From an uncultured Alphaproteobacteria bacterium (GTDB taxonomy: Bacteria > Pseudomonadota > Alphaproteobacteria > Caulobacterales > Caulobacteraceae), in assembly GCA_903928755.1 (NCBI GenBank), contig CAIYSH010000128.1:1-8631 (forward strand): a stretch of 8,631 nt of DNA, written 5' to 3'. Of this stretch, positions 5,982-8,631 are shown one piece after another. A model generated the notes under the pieces. The model was not told the DNA's origin, did no database searches, and saw only the letters and a list, made by a program, of their open reading frames with translations. Both the position numbers and the translations under genes were made by a program. Each line of letters begins with the position of its first letter. Position 1 is the stretch's first letter.

Positions 5982-7421
5982 ATGCGCGAGTACCTGAAGT
6001 TCTATATTGACGGCCAGTGGGTCGAGCCGACCGAGTTGAAGACGCTGGACGTCATCAACCCGGCCACGGAAGCGGTCTGCGGCAAGATCGCCCTGGGCGG
6101 CGCTGCGGATGTGGACAAGGCCGTCATGGCCGCCCGCAGGGCCTTCGCCTCCTGGTCACAGACCAGCCGTGAAGAGCGCCTGGATGTCCTGAACCGCATT
6201 CTGGCCGAGTATCAGAAGCGTTTTGGCGACCTGGCCACTGCCGTCACCGAAGAAATGGGCGCTCCCGCCTCCCTGGCCCAGCGGGCCCAGGTTCCGATCG
6301 GCATGGGCCATTTGGGCACCGCCGTCGCCGTTCTGAAGGACTTCAAGTTCGAAGAAGATCGGGGACCGACCCGTATCGTCAAGGAACCGATCGGCGTCTG
6401 CAGCTTCATCACCCCCTGGAACTGGCCTCTGAACCAGATCGTCTGCAAGGTGGCCCCGGCCATCGCCACGGGCTGCACCATGGTGCTGAAGCCTTCGGAA
6501 GTTGCCCCCTTCTCGGGCCAGATCTTCGCTGAAATCATGCATGCCGCTGGCGTTCCGGCTGGCGTCTTCAACATGGTGCATGGCGATGGCATCGGCGTGG
6601 GCGTGCCCATGTCCAGCCATCCGGAAGTGGACATGGTCTCCTTCACCGGCTCCACCCGCGCTGGCATCGAAGTGGCCAAGAACGCCGCACCGACCGTCAA
6701 GCGCGTCGCCCAGGAACTGGGCGGCAAGAGCCCGAACATCGTCCTCGACGACAGCGCCTTCGCCAAGGGCGTTGCCCGCGGCGTGGCCACCATGATGACC
6801 AACTCCGGTCAGTCCTGCAACGCCCCGACCCGCATGCTGGTGCCGTCCACCCGCATGGACGAAGCCATTGCCGTGGCTCGCGAAACCGCGGCGACGGTGA
6901 CCGTTGGCGACCCCAATGGCAACTCGCAGCTTGGCCCGGTGGTTTCGGAAGTCCAGTTCAACAAGATCCAGAAGCTGATCCAGGCTGGCATTGACGAGGG
7001 CGCAACCCTGGTCGCCGGCGGCGTCGGTCGTCCGGAAGGCCTGGACAAGGGCTATTACGTAAAGCCCACCGTCTTCGCCAATGTCACCAACGACATGACC
7101 ATCGCCAAGGAAGAGATCTTCGGCCCGGTCATCTCGATCCTCGGCTACGAAACCCTGGATCAGGCCATCGAGATCGGCAATGACACGGAATATGGCCTGG
7201 CGGCCTATGTCCAGGCTGAAGACCTCGCCAAGGCTCGCGAAGTGGCGTCAAAGCTGCGCGCTGGCCAGGTGTCGATCAACGGCGGTGGCGGCGACATGAT
7301 GGCCCCCTTCGGCGGTTACAAGATGAGCGGCAACGGCCGTGAGTGGGGCGATTTCGGCTTCCACGAATTCCTCGAAACCAAGGCCATCCTGGGCTACGCG
7401 CCCAAGGAAGCCGCCGAGTAA
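5982..7421 (+). CDS. NAD(P)+-dependent aldehyde dehydrogenase (ALDH superfamily)
   Basis: A full-length 479-residue cytoplasmic aldehyde dehydrogenase that oxidises an aldehyde to its acid. All expected residues are visible: Asn147 in TPWNWPLNQ, Lys170 in MVLKPSE (cofactor), FTGSTRAG (221-228), the general base Glu245 in QELGGKSPN, the nucleophile Cys279 in NSGQSCNAPTR and the EEIFGPV loop (377-383). No signal or targeting sequence is present. GGGAGGA at 5971-5977 lies five bases before the ATG. The glycine-rich GGGGDMMAPFGGYKMSG near the C-terminus is typical of the broad-substrate ALDH group. A candidate operator lies upstream, and a CoA ligase gene follows after 73 bases, suggesting an aldehyde-acid-acyl-CoA route. 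The gene appears to favour GGC, ATC and AAG codons (impression, not counted), which may mean good expression. Substrate not determinable by eye. Confidence 0.92.
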   Translation: MREYLKFYIDGQWVEPTELKTLDVINPATEAVCGKIALGGAADVDKAVMAARRAFASWSQTSREERLDVLNRILAEYQKRFGDLATAVTEEMGAPASLAQRAQVPIGMGHLGTAVAVLKDFKFEEDRGPTRIVKEPIGVCSFITPWNWPLNQIVCKVAPAIATGCTMVLKPSEVAPFSGQIFAEIMHAAGVPAGVFNMVHGDGIGVGVPMSSHPEVDMVSFTGSTRAGIEVAKNAAPTVKRVAQELGGKSPNIVLDDSAFAKGVARGVATMMTNSGQSCNAPTRMLVPSTRMDEAIAVARETAATVTVGDPNGNSQLGPVVSEVQFNKIQKLIQAGIDEGATLVAGGVGRPEGLDKGYYVKPTVFANVTNDMTIAKEEIFGPVISILGYETLDQAIEIGNDTEYGLAAYVQAEDLAKAREVASKLRAGQVSINGGGGDMMAPFGGYKMSGNGREWGDFGFHEFLETKAILGYAPKEAAE

Positions 7422-7432
7422 GACGCAGATTA

Positions 7433-7475
7433 CCCCTCTCCGGCAACGGAGAGGGGCGATCCCTCCGCAAGAGGG
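7433..7475 (+). repeat. Two tandem GCAA-loop hairpins between the dehydrogenase and the CoA ligase
   Basis: The first hairpin is a perfect 10-bp stem: CCCCTCTCCG at 7433-7442, GCAA loop, CGGAGAGGGG at 7447-7456. The second is a shorter 5-bp stem: CCCTC at 7461-7465, loop CGCAA, GAGGG at 7471-7475. No T run follows, so this is not a standard terminator. It may be a REP-like dispersed element, or an RNA processing/attenuation site lowering ligase expression relative to the dehydrogenase. The same loop occurs in the hairpin after ilvE. Confidence 0.55.
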
Positions 7476-7494
7476 GGACGGAACGGGAGCGCTG

Positions 7495-8631
7495 ATGGAC
7501 ATCCAATGCGTCGCCGATGTGGCCCGGGTTCATGCCCGGCAGCGGCCTGACTCCCAGGCCCTCTGGTTTGAGGGCGAGGCCGTAAGCTACGGCCAGCTCG
7601 ACGCCCTTTCCTCGCAATGTGCCCAGGCCCTGATGGCGGCGGGCGTCCAGCCCGGCGACCGGATCGGCGTGCTGGCCAAGGGCAATGCTGATTTTTTCAT
7701 TCTGTGGCTGGGTTGCGTGAAGGCGGGTGCCTGCCTGACACCGGTCAACTGGCGGTTGGCTGCCCCTGAGGTGGCCTTCATCCTGGGCGATGCCGGATGC
7801 CGGCTGGCGGTAATCGGCGGCGATTATGCGGGGTTGGTCTCGAATCTGGACCTACCCTCCCTGGCAACCCGCATCCAGTTTGAACCTGGCCATGCAGAGT
7901 GGCCTGGCTTCCGCCAATGGATATCCGCCCATCCTGTCGTCGACCCCATGCGGGACGTGGCACCGGACGATGACGTCATCCAGCTCTACACCTCCGGCAC
8001 GACGGGCCTGCCCAAGGGCGTTCAGTTGACTGAGAAGAACTATGCCGCCTGCTTTGATGGCGCGGTGAAGGCCTGGGCCAGTTTCGAGCCGGAAGACGGG
8101 GTTCTGGTGGCCATGCCGCTGTTCCACGTGGCCGGGGCCAATCTGGGCATGCTGGGCCTGCTGCAGGGTGCCCGGGTGGTGGTCATGCGCGAGGTCGATA
8201 TCGGCCAGATGCTGCGGCAGATCGAAGACCACAAGATCGTTCACGCCTTCATGGCGCCGGCCATTATCAACATGCTGTTGCAGCACCCCGACCAGGCGAA
8301 GGCCGACCTCTCCAGTCTGACCCATGTCTATTACGGCGCCTCGCCGATCTCCGAAGAGGTCCTGACCCGGGCCCAGGCGCGGTTGGGGTCCCGCTTCATG
8401 CAGCTCTATGGCCTGACCGAGACCATTGGCGGTGGAACCTTTCTGCCGCCTGAGGCCCATGATCCGGCCCTGGGCAAGCTGCGGGCCTGTGGCGTGCCAA
8501 GCCCGGGCTACGAGATCCGGGTCATGGTCGAGGGCAGGGTTGCCGAAGTGGGCGAGGTCGGCGAGATCGAAATCCGCTCCGCCGGAATCATGAAGGGCTA
8601 CTGGAACCGCCCAGACGCCACCGCCGAGGCC
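7495..8631 (+). CDS. AMP-dependent acyl-CoA synthetase/ligase (ANL superfamily), 3'-truncated by the window
   Basis: Adenylate-forming enzyme that activates a carboxylic acid with ATP and joins it to CoA. The frame from ATG 7495 is open to the last base, giving 379 residues of an expected 500-550, so the C-terminal lid domain with its catalytic lysine is outside. Visible motifs are the ATP P-loop YTSGTTGLPKG (165-175), the substrate-pocket region MPLFHVAGANLG (about 207-218), YGLTET (305-310) and GEIEIRSAGIMKGYWNRPDAT (356-376). GGGAG at 7485-7489 lies five bases before the ATG. The layout resembles fatty-acid or cyclohexane/benzoate-type CoA ligases; the substrate is unknown. It lies 73 bases after the aldehyde dehydrogenase stop on the same strand with hairpins between, so they may be co-transcribed, fitting an aldehyde-to-acyl-CoA pathway. 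Confidence 0.9.
   Translation, partial: MDIQCVADVARVHARQRPDSQALWFEGEAVSYGQLDALSSQCAQALMAAGVQPGDRIGVLAKGNADFFILWLGCVKAGACLTPVNWRLAAPEVAFILGDAGCRLAVIGGDYAGLVSNLDLPSLATRIQFEPGHAEWPGFRQWISAHPVVDPMRDVAPDDDVIQLYTSGTTGLPKGVQLTEKNYAACFDGAVKAWASFEPEDGVLVAMPLFHVAGANLGMLGLLQGARVVVMREVDIGQMLRQIEDHKIVHAFMAPAIINMLLQHPDQAKADLSSLTHVYYGASPISEEVLTRAQARLGSRFMQLYGLTETIGGGTFLPPEAHDPALGKLRACGVPSPGYEIRVMVEGRVAEVGEVGEIEIRSAGIMKGYWNRPDATAEA

Overview
The window is GC-rich, densely packed bacterial DNA. Its gene content, GGAGG-type ribosome sites and protein style suggest an alphaproteobacterium, most likely Caulobacterales (Caulobacter/Phenylobacterium/Brevundimonas-like). That assignment is inferred from general appearance, since no rRNA or other phylogenetic marker is present. 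No tRNA, rRNA, insertion sequence, phage gene or CRISPR array was seen, and the region looks like ordinary chromosome.

Layout, left to right. (1) The 3' part of a branched-chain amino acid aminotransferase gene (+), ended by a 10-bp hairpin with a GCAA loop. (2) A convergent DUF4870-like small membrane protein gene (-) with a TTG start. (3) After a 215-bp divergent gap, a two-gene unit (+) for exported proteins: a possible calycin/CrtC-AttH-like protein and an alpha/beta hydrolase, both with twin-arginine-type leaders. (4) A convergent minus-strand unit read as small 26-residue membrane protein, then pteridine reductase-like SDR, then folB (dihydroneopterin aldolase), with gaps of about 10 and 7 bases. 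(5) A divergent SMP-30/gluconolactonase-family gene (+). (6) A 139-bp gap with a perfect 7-3-7 palindrome, then a full-length aldehyde dehydrogenase gene (+). (7) Two tandem hairpins, then a fatty-acid/aryl-type AMP-dependent CoA ligase gene (+) that is open to the window end and so is partial.

How they may work together. The minus-strand unit fits pterin/folate metabolism: the SDR carries an Asp-Tyr-Lys active-site pattern like PTR1/FolM pteridine reductases and sits directly upstream of folB. The dehydrogenase and ligase could act in sequence (aldehyde to acid to acyl-CoA) in catabolism, with the palindrome as a candidate operator; the substrate cannot be read from the sequence. The two exported proteins probably act together in the periplasm on an unknown, possibly lipidic or ester, substrate.

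I did not find a clear unprecedented system. The items most worth checking are the 26-residue membrane microprotein ahead of the pteridine reductase, the exported calycin-like/hydrolase pair, and the palindrome in front of the dehydrogenase.
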